Shown here one piece after another: positions 1 through 7,944 of a DNA stretch of 64,000 nucleotides. The stretch comes from Virgibacillus phasianinus (GTDB lineage: Bacteria; Bacillota; Bacilli; Bacillales; Amphibacillaceae), in assembly GCF_002216775.1 (NCBI RefSeq), contig NZ_CP022315.1, positions 1,922,001 through 1,986,000 of the forward strand, given 5' to 3'. The position numbers were made by a program, and so were the translations under genes. How positions within the stretch are numbered: position 1 is the first letter of the stretch; every line of letters starts with the position of its first letter. A model generated the notes under the pieces. It worked only from the letters and a program-made list of their open reading frames with translations. It did not search any database and had not been told where the DNA came from.

Positions 1-42
1 ATCCACCCACTCACCATTTATATACATTCTTTGTAAGTTCAA
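1..42 (-). CDS. Aldehyde dehydrogenase, N-terminal fragment (betaine aldehyde dehydrogenase-like)
   Basis: Only the first 14 codons lie in the window; the gene runs off the left edge. It begins with TTG at 42, seven bases after an AGGAG ribosome site on the minus strand. The peptide contains MYINGEWVD, the typical first beta strand of NAD-dependent aldehyde dehydrogenases. It is divergent from a betaine-binding lipoprotein and close to a GbsR-type regulator, the setting of gbsA, which oxidises betaine aldehyde to glycine betaine in Bacillus. The family is well supported by this short motif and the context. The exact substrate is inference. Confidence 0.6.
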   Translation of the reverse strand, partial: MNLQRMYINGEWVD

Positions 43-116
43 ATCATCACTCCTTTACAATTATTATATCGTTAAATTTGTTAAATAAAAATTAAACATT
101 GTTAATACAATTATCC

Positions 117-130
117 TAACAGTACTGTTA
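117..130. promoter_or_regulatory. 14-bp perfect palindrome, candidate GbsR operator
   Basis: TAACAGTACTGTTA is a perfect palindrome in the divergent region between the aldehyde dehydrogenase start (42) and the betaine-binding protein gene (401). GbsR-type repressors control such genes in relatives and one is encoded just downstream at 1576. Binding is inferred from position and symmetry only. Confidence 0.4.
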
Positions 131-200
131 TTTACTTGTCAAACGCTGATACAATACGAATTTGTTTTATCCCTGGTAAGACAACAAGGAGGCAACACGA

Positions 201-248
201 ATGAACTTTCTAGATTTGACAAATCAAAATAGTTCGTTAACCTATTAG
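201..248 (+). other. Possible 15-codon leader ORF upstream of the betaine-binding gene
   Basis: An ATG at 201 follows a near-ideal AAGGAGG site and opens a frame for MNFLDLTNQNSSLTY before a TAG at 246-248. It ends 150 bases before the betaine-binding lipoprotein gene. It could be a leader peptide or the scar of a deleted gene. I recognise no family. The rest of 131-400 is AT-rich with no other gene. Confidence 0.25.
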
Positions 249-400
249 GTAGAGTAAAAACATTTAGAAAAAATTAAATGAATTTATTTTATTTAATAGA
301 GGGGGCGTAAGTAGATTAGCAGATTTGAGAGCACAATCGGCAAACGTGAATGTTTTACTAGATAGTTGCAAAATATAAATCAGAAAGGGTTTGACAATCA

Positions 401-1288
401 ATGAATTTTCGCAAAATAAGTCAATTAATTTTATTTACAATCATACTTTTTGGACTAGCAGCTTGCGGTTCAACTAGTTCTGATAGTGCATCTGACGAAT
501 CGGGTGATAGCAAAGGAACAATCTCAATTGGACAGATAAATTGGCCGGAAAACATTGCAGTAACAAATTTGTGGAAGGCTATTTTGGAAGATAAAGGGTA
601 CAATGTGGAGTTAGAATTACTGGAAATGGGTCCTCAAATGTCCGCCTTAGCTTCAGGAGATTTAGATGTGGCACCGGAAATTTGGCTGCCAGTGCAGGAT
701 AAGAGTTACTATGAGAAGTATAAAGACGAAGCTGATTTTTTCGAAGATCCGTGGTATGAACATGGTAAAGTTGGCTTGGCCGTTCCAACGTATATGGAAG
801 ATATAAACAGCATTGAGGATTTAAATAAAAACAAAGATAAATTCAACGGCGAAATAATAGGCTTTGAGTCTGGTGCAGGAACAATGATGGTAGCGCAAGA
901 CGTCATTAAGGAATACGGTCTTGATTATAAATTAGTAGCGAGCAGTACAGCAGCAATGATTACATCTATCAAGGATGCGGTAGAACAAAAAGAACCGATT
1001 GTCGCACCGCTATGGAAACCGCATTATATCTTCTCTGAAGTTGACCTAAAGTTCTTGGATGATCCGAAAAAAACCTTTGGTGAAGTAGAAAAAATTTATA
1101 TGGCAACCCGTGCTGAATTCGACTCTGACCATGAAAAGGTTAGTAAATGGCTGAAAAACTTTAAATTAAGCGATAAGCAGCTTGGTGAATTAATGCTGGA
1201 TATTAAGGATAATCAAGACAAACCGCTTAAAGGCGCACAAAAATGGGTGGAAGAAAACCAAGATGTAGTTGACAAATGGATGAAGTAA
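401..1288 (+). CDS. Glycine betaine ABC transporter substrate-binding lipoprotein
   Basis: 295 residues. A lipoprotein signal peptide ends in the lipobox LAAC with Cys22 as the lipidation site, so the protein should sit on the outer face of the membrane. The rest is the OpuAC/ProX type quaternary-amine-binding fold: the strand GQINWPENIAVTNLW, the segment GDLDVAPEIWLP, and the second-lobe motif EPIVAPLWKPHYIFSE with Trp residues that in this family form the betaine cage. The first lobe comes first, unlike the second betaine-binding protein at 31282. No ATPase or permease gene is adjacent, so it must use components encoded elsewhere. It lies between an aldehyde dehydrogenase start and GbsR, which supports choline or betaine uptake. 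The ATG at 401 follows AGAAAGGG. Confidence 0.88.
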   Translation: MNFRKISQLILFTIILFGLAACGSTSSDSASDESGDSKGTISIGQINWPENIAVTNLWKAILEDKGYNVELELLEMGPQMSALASGDLDVAPEIWLPVQDKSYYEKYKDEADFFEDPWYEHGKVGLAVPTYMEDINSIEDLNKNKDKFNGEIIGFESGAGTMMVAQDVIKEYGLDYKLVASSTAAMITSIKDAVEQKEPIVAPLWKPHYIFSEVDLKFLDDPKKTFGEVEKIYMATRAEFDSDHEKVSKWLKNFKLSDKQLGELMLDIKDNQDKPLKGAQKWVEENQDVVDKWMK

Positions 1289-1296
1289 CGGTTAGG

Positions 1297-1335
1297 AAAA
1301 GAGACGGTACTCGGTGAGAGAATCGTCTCTTTTTC
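1297..1335 (+). terminator. Rho-independent terminator of the betaine-binding gene
   Basis: AAAAGAGACG pairs with CGTCTCTTTT across a 17-base loop and runs into a T-tract, nine bases after the stop codon. The following 240 bases to GbsR contain a TATAAT at 1522-1527 with TTAACA at 1497-1502 (19-base spacer), a weak candidate promoter. Confidence 0.8.
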
Positions 1336-1575
1336 TGCTATTTTTGGCTGCTATTTTTAGAGATCCTATCACTTAACGTATGTTGCATCTTCGTAATGTT
1401 CATTATAAGATAGAAGAAACGTTTAATTTATTATGAATCAATTTAACAGAATGAACACATTAACTTTACATTGGAATTTGTAATTGAAGAAAGACCTTAA
1501 CAGGGAAACTGCGGCACTAGCTATAATCGGGGCGGGTGCCTAAGAATTTCTAATCAGTAAAAAAGAGGTGCCACA

Positions 1576-2154
1576 ATGGAAGGAAATCGGAACAATTTTA
1601 GTAATGAGAAAGCGAAAGAAAAAATCGACCAAGCCGAAAATATGATGGTTAATACGATTTCAGAAACGATGGACCTTTATGGTGTTACTCCTTCAGTGGG
1701 ACGTCTGTATGCAACAATGTATTTTAAACATCAACCTATTACCCTGGATGAAATGAAAGAAGCACTGGGGATGAGTAAACCAAGCATGAGTACATCTGTT
1801 AGAAAGCTTCAAGAAATCAATATCGTTCAAAAGGTATGGCAGAAAGGCTCAAGAAAAGATTCTTTCATGGCCGAAAAAAACTTCTTCAATTATTTCACTC
1901 AGTTTTTTGGTATGAAATGGGAACGTGAAGTGAGCATGTTTTTGGTCAGTATTCGGAAGGCCCAGGAGCAACTAAATGATGTAATCGAAAACAGTGAAAT
2001 AGATGAAGCATTACGAGAAAGGGCTCAGTTGCATTATCAGCAGCTCGATGATGCCATGGTCTATTATCATTGGCTGGAAAAGCTGACCAAACTTACTAAA
2101 TCTGGCGAAATTTATAATTATATACCTGTGGAAGATGCGGGTGAACGGGATTAG
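1576..2154 (+). CDS. GbsR/MarR-type choline-betaine responsive repressor
   Basis: 192 residues. The middle carries a winged helix: ITLDEMKEALGMSKPSMSTSVRKLQEINIVQKVWQ, where the GMSKPSMS segment is the recognition-helix pattern of the GbsR family. The preceding METMDLYGVTPSVGRLYATMYF-type region and the C-terminal helical half match GbsR/OpcR/OpuAR proteins, which repress choline uptake and betaine synthesis genes and are relieved by choline. The gene follows the betaine-binding lipoprotein on the same strand, with its own GAGGTG ribosome site, after a terminator. Its likely targets are the divergent promoters around 117-130. I do not assign gbsR versus opcR. Confidence 0.85.
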   Translation: MEGNRNNFSNEKAKEKIDQAENMMVNTISETMDLYGVTPSVGRLYATMYFKHQPITLDEMKEALGMSKPSMSTSVRKLQEINIVQKVWQKGSRKDSFMAEKNFFNYFTQFFGMKWEREVSMFLVSIRKAQEQLNDVIENSEIDEALRERAQLHYQQLDDAMVYYHWLEKLTKLTKSGEIYNYIPVEDAGERD

Positions 2155-2201
2155 TTATCAAAAGAGGCTTAAGTCTTTCGGAAAGTTAGAGTATAAGCTA
2201 A

Positions 2202-2240
2202 GGAGAACTCTAAATATTGATAGGGGGGGTTCTCTTTTTA
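2202..2240 (+). terminator. Terminator after the GbsR-type gene
   Basis: GAGAAC and GTTCTC pair around a roughly 20-base loop, followed by TTTTTA. Confidence 0.6.
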
Positions 2241-2371
2241 TTTGCTCAACAATTTAGATTATTATGTTATAATAGAATACAATAGACTGGCTTCGCATGA
2301 GGGGTTTGGCAGCACTGTTGCTCGTCGGTAGTCTTCGGTTTGGGAGACTTCCCGGGGAAGGGGTGTAGCCT

Positions 2372-2458
2372 ATGGACGTTGTTAGTGCGCTAACGCTAAT
2401 GATATCTTTCGGGATGTTAATAGCGTTTATCGTTTCTGATAATAACCGCAAAAAATAA
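2372..2458 (+). CDS. Putative holin-like type I toxin (28 aa)
   Basis: A 28-residue protein beginning MDVVSALTLMISFG, with one hydrophobic helix (about residues 5-22) and a charged tail DNNRKK. This is the pattern of the Bacillus holin-like toxin family that includes TxpA, BsrG and BsrE peptides, which insert into the membrane. The ORF starts 98 bases after a TATAAT at 2268-2273, so the mRNA has a long leader as in other type I toxins. The stop codon is embedded in the left arm of a strong hairpin (CCCCTCA...TGAGGG, 2457-2500) that ends in T-rich sequence. An antisense RNA promoter faces it from 2609-2636. Function is inferred from size, sequence pattern and locus architecture. Confidence 0.75.
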   Translation: MDVVSALTLMISFGMLIAFIVSDNNRKK

Positions 2459-2602
2459 CCCCTCATAAGCGTTTTCGCAGGCGCTGAGGGATTATTTTTG
2501 CCTTAAGCTGCCTAGCCCCTCTTGTTGGGGTTCGGTCTATTGCGACCGCTCCATGTAGAAGCATGGGCGGTCTTTATTAGTGTATGCACTTATTATCTTT
2601 CT
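2452..2602 (-). ncRNA. Antisense RNA antitoxin of the type I locus
   Basis: On the minus strand a promoter TGTACA - 16 bases - TATACT lies at 2636-2609, so transcription should begin near 2602. The RNA would contain a hairpin GACCGCCCATG/CATGGAGCGGTC, a second C/G-rich hairpin, and the bidirectional hairpin CCCTCA...TGAGGGG followed by TTATTTTTTG, which ends it at about 2452. It therefore overlaps the 3' end of the toxin mRNA and the last codons of the toxin, the arrangement of RatA/txpA and SR4/bsrG. Ends are estimates from the sequence. Confidence 0.65.
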
Positions 2603-2839
2603 ATGTTAAGTATACCACTAAATCAATGTTTGTACACAGTTTAATTATTTTTCCCCTGTGTTCCTTTATTGATCTCATTATTTTTCAATGACAGCTTGTT
2701 TCACATACAGCTAAATCTTCATTTGTAAATACACCAAAGCTTTAAAGCAGCATAGGTAATCTGGAACAACCTTACGAAGTCGATTGCTTTTGATCATCAA
2801 CACAAATGGAAATACCTTTCTTCGTTAAAAGTATAGAAC

Positions 2840-2990
2840 CATAAAAAAATAATCCCTCATGCGCTTTAGACGGTACGTGAGGGATTATTTTCCTAAGCTG
2901 CCAGCCCCTCTTATCGGGGTTCAGTCTATTGCGACCGCTCCATGTTGAAAATGGGCGGTCTTTATTAGTGTATGCACCTATTTTCTTTCC
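2840..2990 (-). ncRNA. Second, toxin-less copy of the antitoxin RNA gene
   Basis: This stretch repeats 2440-2640 at high identity: the CCCTCA/TGAGGG terminator hairpin, the C/G-rich hairpin, GACCGC...GCGGTC, and the minus-strand promoter (TGTACA 3019-3024, 16-base spacer, TATACT 2997-3002). The few bases left of it (AACCATAAAAAAATAAT) resemble the last codons of the toxin gene, but 2650-2835 holds no toxin reading frame. It looks like a duplicated locus that lost its toxin and kept its RNA antitoxin. Confidence 0.6.
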
Positions 2991-3096
2991 ATGTTAAGTA
3001 TACCACGAAATCAATGTTTGTACACATTTACACATTTTAGCAGGGGGTTCAATTAAAGAGCGCCATTCCTAAACGGTCCTGGATTTAAAGAAAACT

Positions 3097-4230
3097 CTAA
3101 ACTCCCTTTTCCGGTTTAAAAATCAAAGCAATAAAACCGGTCATAGCAAATACGATAAACATGTTTTCATACCCTATACCTTCCGAAACCACTCCTCCAA
3201 TTAATGAGCCAAACACCTGTCCCAAAGCTAATAGTAAAAATGGTAAACCCAGACCAAAGGAGGAATTTGTTTTAAAGCTATTGATGCCCCAGATGATCAG
3301 GACGCCTGTCATGAATATATACGAACTTCCAAACGCAATCGCTGATATGACAACGGAGAGGACGTTTGTAAACAAGCCCAATAATAAGGAAGAAGCCCCC
3401 AGTAATAGTACGCTTATTCGGTAGGATGGTAATAATCCAATTCGCGAGCTAAAATATCCGGCGAATCCCCCTAATACTCCTGCTAAGCCAATGATGATCC
3501 AAAATAGTTGGATGAGTGCCTCAGGAATAGTCTCGATTTGAAACAACAAATCTCTTGAAAATGTCCAATAAGCCGCACTCGAAATCCCTAAAACTAGAGA
3601 AGATAAAATTAAGGGGTATGCAGCAACAAGCTCCCTTTTTGTCACATGAAATGCTTGGGTCTGGCGAATTTTGTTCGTATCCTTTGTCTTAGGAATGATC
3701 TTATAATTAACGATCCATATTATAATCGCTAGGAGTGTAAACAGAAGGTACGTCAGTCTCCAATTGTCAGCCAAAAAGATAACCATTACTCCTGTTAAGG
3801 CAGTTCCCAAACTAGTACCTGCATTGATCCATGTATTCGCTTGGGAACGCTGATCTTGATCCACCCATTCTTTTATCACCTCTGCATAAGGGGGAGAGGA
3901 CAGCCCCGTACTTAGGCCAGCAATCCAGATACCAATGCCAAGCGTTATTGCGCCACCTGCTATGGATATGATGCTCATTCCCATAGCTGCTGTGATCCCC
4001 GCGATTAAAATCAGCATCCGGGAACCAACTTTCTTCATATACAACATCGCAAGGATAATCGCAATACAATATGCCAAATACGATAACGAAGAAATTATTC
4101 CTGCCACAGATGGATTGATATCCAGCGACTCACGTAAATAAGGGAGAACTAATCCATAACTAAACCTTGCAAACCCATAAGTTACCGCAATCATCGGTAA
4201 ACCAGCCATGATTAACTTTTTTGGATCCAT
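3097..4230 (-). CDS. MFS transporter (YbfB/CynX-like)
   Basis: About 377 residues with 12 predicted membrane helices. The first helix, MIAVTYGFARFSYGLVLPYL, has the GFARFxYG motif found in YbfB/YjiJ-type carriers. The loop between helices 2 and 3 contains MYMKKVGSR, in the place of the usual MFS GxxxDRxGRR signature. I chose the ATG at 4230 because AAGAGG lies eight bases upstream; a GTG nine bases earlier overlaps the ribosome site. A TetR-type regulator gene lies immediately upstream on the same strand, and a copy of a shared operator-like motif sits at 4247-4266, so this is most likely a regulator-controlled efflux or uptake pump. The substrate cannot be read from the sequence. Confidence 0.8.
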   Translation of the reverse strand: MDPKKLIMAGLPMIAVTYGFARFSYGLVLPYLRESLDINPSVAGIISSLSYLAYCIAIILAMLYMKKVGSRMLILIAGITAAMGMSIISIAGGAITLGIGIWIAGLSTGLSSPPYAEVIKEWVDQDQRSQANTWINAGTSLGTALTGVMVIFLADNWRLTYLLFTLLAIIIWIVNYKIIPKTKDTNKIRQTQAFHVTKRELVAAYPLILSSLVLGISSAAYWTFSRDLLFQIETIPEALIQLFWIIIGLAGVLGGFAGYFSSRIGLLPSYRISVLLLGASSLLLGLFTNVLSVVISAIAFGSSYIFMTGVLIIWGINSFKTNSSFGLGLPFLLLALGQVFGSLIGGVVSEGIGYENMFIVFAMTGFIALIFKPEKGV

Positions 4231-4246
4231 TAACAACACCTCTTAA

Positions 4247-4266
4247 TATATAGAACGGTCAATCTA
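4247..4266. promoter_or_regulatory. Candidate TetR operator upstream of the MFS gene
   Basis: TATATAGAACGGTCAATCTA is repeated almost exactly upstream of the TetR gene (4885-4904). CGGTC half-sites are common in TetR operators. It is immediately 5' of the MFS ribosome site on the minus strand. Confidence 0.5.
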
Positions 4267-4273
4267 CTCCCGG

Positions 4274-4316
4274 TAAAAAGAAAAATCTCCAAGTAGAGAC
4301 CGCCCAAGATTTTTCC
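4274..4316 (-). terminator. Terminator between the TetR and MFS genes
   Basis: On the minus strand GAAAAATCT...AGATTTTTC forms a stem followed by TTTTT, just after the TetR gene. It implies the MFS gene has its own promoter near 4247-4266. Confidence 0.6.
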
Positions 4317-4341
4317 TTCTTACTAGTGTCCTATTCGACTT

Positions 4342-4869
4342 TTAGTGGAATCCCATAGACTTTATGGAATTCCTAAATGCCATAGCCACGTCATCTACAT
4401 TCAGGGTTTCCGATAAAGCAGTGGCACCTTCAAACACCAACACCAATTGTGCGGCCTCACTATGGTTGAAGCCAAGTTCTTCAAAAAAAGCCAATAATGA
4501 TCTTTTATGCGCATTTACGTATTGGACAATCTCATAATTATCATTGGAAGAAAACTCTTCTTTAGCCCGTAAAAACATGCATCCGTTCGTGTCATGTTTT
4601 CGAATCCAATCAAGGTGGGCTTCCGCCAAGGACCATACAATGGAGTCTTTGGAATTTCTAACGGATGATTTCAAAATAGAAAAATACTTTTCATCTCGTC
4701 TTTTAAGTACTTCTAGAATCAAGTCTTCTTTCGAATCAAAATGATTATATAACGTCATAAGCGCAACATTTGCTTCTTTGACGATTCGTTTTAAACCAAC
4801 AGCGTGAAAACCATGGTCATAAAATAACTGCTCCGCACGTTCCATGACATCTTGTTTTTTTTTGCTCAT
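4342..4869 (-). CDS. TetR/AcrR family transcriptional regulator
   Basis: 175 residues. The first 50 form a TetR DNA-binding domain: AEQLFYDHGFHAVGLKRIVKEANVALMTLYNHFDSKEDLI, with the YNHFxSKEDL recognition signature. The remainder is an all-helical ligand and dimer domain. It is transcribed away from the left and is followed by an MFS gene. Near-identical TATATAGAACGGTCA motifs precede both genes, which suggests it represses itself and the transporter. A good ribosome site (AAGGAG) lies upstream of the ATG at 4869. The ligand is unknown. Confidence 0.88.
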   Translation of the reverse strand: MSKKKQDVMERAEQLFYDHGFHAVGLKRIVKEANVALMTLYNHFDSKEDLILEVLKRRDEKYFSILKSSVRNSKDSIVWSLAEAHLDWIRKHDTNGCMFLRAKEEFSSNDNYEIVQYVNAHKRSLLAFFEELGFNHSEAAQLVLVFEGATALSETLNVDDVAMAFRNSIKSMGFH

Positions 4870-4884
4870 AAAAGCACTCCTTTT

Positions 4885-4904
4885 TATATAGAACGGTCAC
4901 TATA
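4885..4904. promoter_or_regulatory. Candidate TetR operator upstream of the TetR gene
   Basis: TATATAGAACGGTCACTATA, with TATAG/CTATA arms around AACGGTCA, 16 bases upstream of the TetR start. It matches 4247-4266 over 15 contiguous bases. Confidence 0.5.
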
Positions 4905-4975
4905 TTTTAAACATACTTTTTGCAATGATGTCAACACACTTTTTTATAAGATCAGAAAGTATAAATTAAAATCTG

Positions 4976-5099
4976 TCTAGCTCCAGCGCCCCGTTAGAAG
5001 CTGCCGTCATAAGCAATGGACACTACGAACGCAAAACCCATGCGTTCTACGGTCCCTTGCTTATGCGTCTGCTTCTAAACGGTCGCTTACGCTTTTCTA
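4976..5099. repeat. Dispersed palindromic repeat, unit type B (solo copy)
   Basis: The ends are CTAGCTCCAGCGCC and GGTCGCTTACGCTTTTC. Between them is a near-perfect 80-base hairpin: AGAAGC..GTCATAAGCAA.GG..ACGAACGC pairs with GCGTTCTACGGTCC.TTGCTTATG..GCTTCT. The same unit is present three times in the array at 37591-38338 and partly at 23241-23319. It has no coding capacity. The rest of 4905-5260 contains no gene. Confidence 0.85.
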
Positions 5100-5260
5100 A
5101 TAAAAAGGCCCATTCTGAGGGGAATCATGCGTGTATAGTGAAGTCCATTTTGATTTTGAAAAAAACTAATTATCACAAGCTTGCCCATACAGCCTGACAT
5201 ATAGTAAAATAATTTTGATAATAGGAATTGTCTATTTCTATTTGTGGAGGAGGATTATTC

Positions 5261-5680
5261 ATGTCTAGAAGAAAGGCAATGCAAAGTTTAGCTAATTTAG
5301 AGAAAGCACTAGCAAGGCTAGAAGAAGCTTTAGATGAAGATGATATGAATAGTTTGTATATTGATGGAACGATACAACGTTTTGAGTTTACATTTGAACT
5401 TTTTTGGAAAACAATAAAACGATTGCTTGAAGAAGAAGGTATCGAGGCAAAAACTCCTAAAGAAACGTTAAAGCAAGCATACGCAATAGATTGGCTTCAA
5501 GATGAACATGCCTGGTTGCAAATGCTCCGTGATCGAAATGAAACTTCTTATGTGTATGATGAAAATAAAGCAAGACAAATTTATGAAAATATCGTTGATT
5601 ACTTTCCAAAAATGAAACGTACCTTTAAACAATTAAACGAAAGGTTTCAAGGTGACAGGAATGAGTCGTCCAATGATTGA
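5261..5680 (+). CDS. HEPN-type nucleotidyltransferase substrate-binding protein (HI0074 family)
   Basis: 139 residues, helical. The ATG at 5261 follows GGAGGAGG; an upstream TTG at 5228 is not needed. The protein matches the HI0074/TIGR01987 family, which pairs with a minimal nucleotidyltransferase (HI0073), a HEPN/MNT toxin-antitoxin-like arrangement. The conserved segment near residue 100 reads LRDRNETSYVYDENKARQIY. Family members usually have RNxTxHxY here, where Arg and His form the HEPN nuclease-like motif; this protein has Tyr in place of His. The next gene overlaps its end by about 20 bases, so the two are translationally coupled. The product may be a structural partner rather than an active nuclease (inference). 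Confidence 0.82.
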   Translation: MSRRKAMQSLANLEKALARLEEALDEDDMNSLYIDGTIQRFEFTFELFWKTIKRLLEEEGIEAKTPKETLKQAYAIDWLQDEHAWLQMLRDRNETSYVYDENKARQIYENIVDYFPKMKRTFKQLNERFQGDRNESSND

Positions 5681-5969
5681 ACAAAGGCTTAAGGAACAAT
5701 TATGCAGCATTGGCCAAAGCATATACACAGTAAACAAAATTGTTCTGTTTGGTTCGAGAGCTGTGGGGGATAACAAAGAAAAGTCTGATATCGACTTAGC
5801 CTTCTTTGCCCCTGGCATGACAAAGAGGAAATGGACGGAATTAACGTTTACCCTGGAAGAAGAGCTGGATACATTACTATTGTTGGATTTGATAAAATTT
5901 GAAGATGCTTCTGAAGAATTGAAAGATGAGATTATAAAAAACGGAAAGGTGCTATATTCAGAAGAATAG
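5661..5969 (+). CDS. Minimal nucleotidyltransferase (HI0073/MNT family)
   Basis: 102 residues from ATG 5661, with an AAGGTG ribosome site six bases upstream inside the preceding gene; a GTG at 5652 is the alternative. It has the MNT motif IVLFGSRAVGDNKEKSDIDLAFF, i.e. GSRAxG followed by SDIDLA, with the two metal-binding Asp residues. The third catalytic acidic residue is probably in LLDLIKFEDA. It pairs with the HEPN-type protein just upstream. Enzymes of this group transfer AMP to the HEPN partner (established for MntA/HepT); activity here is inferred. Confidence 0.85.
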   Translation: MSRPMIEQRLKEQLCSIGQSIYTVNKIVLFGSRAVGDNKEKSDIDLAFFAPGMTKRKWTELTFTLEEELDTLLLLDLIKFEDASEELKDEIIKNGKVLYSEE

Positions 5970-6045
5970 TAATAATCGGTACCGATCAAAACATGAAACA
6001 TATTAGATATTTGCCTTTGGACGCTAAGAAAATTTATTAGTAGAT

Positions 6046-6082
6046 GAAGCACCCTGCAAAGAAAGCGAGGTGCTTATTTTTA
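6046..6082 (+). terminator. Terminator of the HEPN/MNT operon
   Basis: AAGCACC pairs with GGTGCTT, followed by ATTTTTAT, about 80 bases after the MNT stop codon. Confidence 0.75.
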
Positions 6083-6203
6083 TACGCTTAGGCCACATCA
6101 TTGGAATAAAAATGACCCATGCCTCATTTTCTAATTCGGACTATCAAATTGATGAAAACACCTACAAAATTCTTAATGACTGGTTTATTGATAAAATTAA
6201 ATC

Positions 6204-6254
6204 TTGACAAGTAATGCTATTATGTAATACTATATACTGGTAATTAGTAATACT
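6204..6254 (+). promoter_or_regulatory. Promoter and operator region of the PadR operon
   Basis: A consensus TTGACA (6204-6209) is followed at 18 bases by TACTAT (6228-6233). AGTAATGCT (6209-6217) and AGTAATACT (6246-6254) are near-identical repeats flanking the -10 box, a plausible autoregulatory PadR site. Confidence 0.5.
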
Positions 6255-6290
6255 TAATACCAAAAATAGTGAAATACAGGTGAGGGAAAA

Positions 6291-6629
6291 ATGGAAAAAA
6301 ACACAGAAATGCTGAAAGGGGTGCTTGAGGGTTGTGTTCTTGAGATCATCAGCCGCGGCGAAACGTATGGCTATGAAATCACGCAACAGCTGCGGGATCT
6401 TGGCTTCACTGATGTGGTTGAAGGTACAGTTTACACGATCACCATGCGGCTTGAAAAACACAATCTAGTGGACACTGAGAAAAAACGCTCTACGATGGGA
6501 CCACCGAGAAAATTTTACACACTCAACGCAGCAGGTCAAGCGCATCTTGAAGCGTTTTGGGAGAAATGGGAATTTGTCTCGAGCAGAATGAACGAACTCA
6601 AAACTAAAATAAATCATAAGGAGAGATAA
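6291..6629 (+). CDS. PadR family transcriptional regulator
   Basis: 112 residues, a single PadR winged helix: [49 protein letters not shown], then the wing [27 protein letters not shown]. This is the small PadR-s2 type without a large dimer domain. One base separates it from the DUF1048 gene, and ABC exporter genes follow, the classic arrangement for PadR-controlled drug-efflux operons in Firmicutes. It probably represses its own operon through the repeats at 6209-6254. Confidence 0.9.
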   Translation: MEKNTEMLKGVLEGCVLEIISRGETYGYEITQQLRDLGFTDVVEGTVYTITMRLEKHNLVDTEKKRSTMGPPRKFYTLNAAGQAHLEAFWEKWEFVSSRMNELKTKINHKER

Positions 6630-6630
6630 T

Positions 6631-6969
6631 ATGAGTATTTTTGAAAAAATCATCGGAAATATGGATGACAAACGGGAATGGAAGTCGATGGAGGCCCGTG
6701 CAAAGGCACTTCCAAGTGAGTACCGCAACGCGTATGAGGCTATCAAAAAGTATATCTGGACGTCTGGTGGTCCCACCGACTGGAAGGACATCAGCCGTAT
6801 CTTCGGTGGCATTCTCGAACTTTTCGAGGCAGGTGCAGCGGAAGGCAAGAAAGTTACTGACCTTACGGGAGAGGACGTGGCAGCTTTCTGCGATGAACTA
6901 GTGAAGGACGAGAAAAATTGGAGAGATAAATATCGTACGAAGTTGAACGATACCATTGGCCGTGGGTAA
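6631..6969 (+). CDS. DUF1048 domain-containing protein
   Basis: 112 residues, soluble and helical, beginning [18 protein letters not shown] and including [33 protein letters not shown], which is characteristic of DUF1048. Members of this family are almost always encoded between a PadR regulator and an ABC-2 exporter, as here. An AGGAGAG ribosome site precedes the ATG. The molecular role of DUF1048 is not known to me. A 265-base gap to the ATPase gene has no recognisable coding sequence; related operons often carry a second DUF1048 gene there. Confidence 0.85.
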   Translation: MSIFEKIIGNMDDKREWKSMEARAKALPSEYRNAYEAIKKYIWTSGGPTDWKDISRIFGGILELFEAGAAEGKKVTDLTGEDVAAFCDELVKDEKNWRDKYRTKLNDTIGRG

Positions 6970-7234
6970 AAGAAAAATAAATTCAATAGGACGTACTGAC
7001 TGAATAGCTGGTTATAAATGAGAAATGCCACCTTTACTATTCAGTTCTATTTTTACCTCAGTATTAGGTTATACAGATTACCAGTTATACTAAGTAGTGA
7101 AACTTGCGGCAAAATCAGTTCGCAGGCATCAGAATACAAGCCAAGATCGTAAAATACGGGTTAAATCAAATAAAATACTAGCCGGGTCACGGAATATTGT
7201 CCACCCGGCGCTATTCTAATAAGGAGGAAAAAAT

Positions 7235-7944
7235 ATGAGTAATACAGCGATTTCTGTAAAAGGGTTAAAAAAGTCTTTTAAAGACATGGAAGTTTTAAAA
7301 GGGCTGGATTTGGAGGTGCGACGTAGCGAAATCTTTGCACTGCTAGGCTCAAACGGAGCGGGTAAGACGACGACGGTTAACAGGACGCCCAGCTGCAACC
7401 TGGTCACGTTCGCCAGAATATCAGCCTGACCGGACAGTTCGCAGCTTTAGACGGTATGCTTACCGGACGGGAAAACCTGATGATGATTGCCAAGTTGCGG
7501 GGAGTTTCCAATTCCGCTCAAGTTGCCGATGATTTGCTTGCAAGATTAAGCCTGACTTATGCGGCCAATCAGCGTGCCAGCCAGTATTCCGGCGGGATGA
7601 AGCGTCGGCTTGACATCGCCATGAGTCTAATCGGGAATCCAGAAATTATTTTTCTCGACGAACTGACAACAGGGCTTGATCCCGAAGCGCGGATTGAAGT
7701 CTGGGATACCATCAAAGAGCTTGCCGGTGGTGGCACGACCATCTTGCTGACGACCCAGTACTTAGAGGAAGCCGAACAACTGGCAGACCGCATTGCCATT
7801 CTGCATGGTGGAAAAATCATCACGACCGGTACCCTTACCGAACTCAAGGAGATGTTCCCGCCAGCGAAAGTGGAGTACATCGAGAAGCAGCCGACATTAG
7901 AGGAAATTTTCCTCGCGATTATTGGCCAAAAGGAGGAGATGTAA
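7235..7944 (+). pseudogene. ABC exporter ATPase, disrupted by an internal deletion and frameshift
   Basis: The first frame (7235-7429) encodes the start of a drug-exporter ATPase with a Walker A, LLGSNGAGKTTTVN, then runs into a stop. The second frame (open from before 7456 to 7944) carries SLTGQFA (Q-loop), YSGGMKRRLDIAMS (signature) and IIFLDELTTGLDP (Walker B, with Leu where Pro is usual), then the H-loop region and a normal C-terminus ending in EEIFLAII. Between TTTVN and QNISLTG roughly 20 expected residues are missing and the frame changes. Total length (710 bases) is not a multiple of three. Unless there is a sequencing or assembly error, no full-length ATPase is made and the permease downstream has no local partner. 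Confidence 0.8.

Noticed and set aside
2254-2466. 70-residue minus-strand ORF over the toxin locus
   Set aside because: It lies antisense to the toxin gene and has no ribosome site; the antisense RNA explains the region better.
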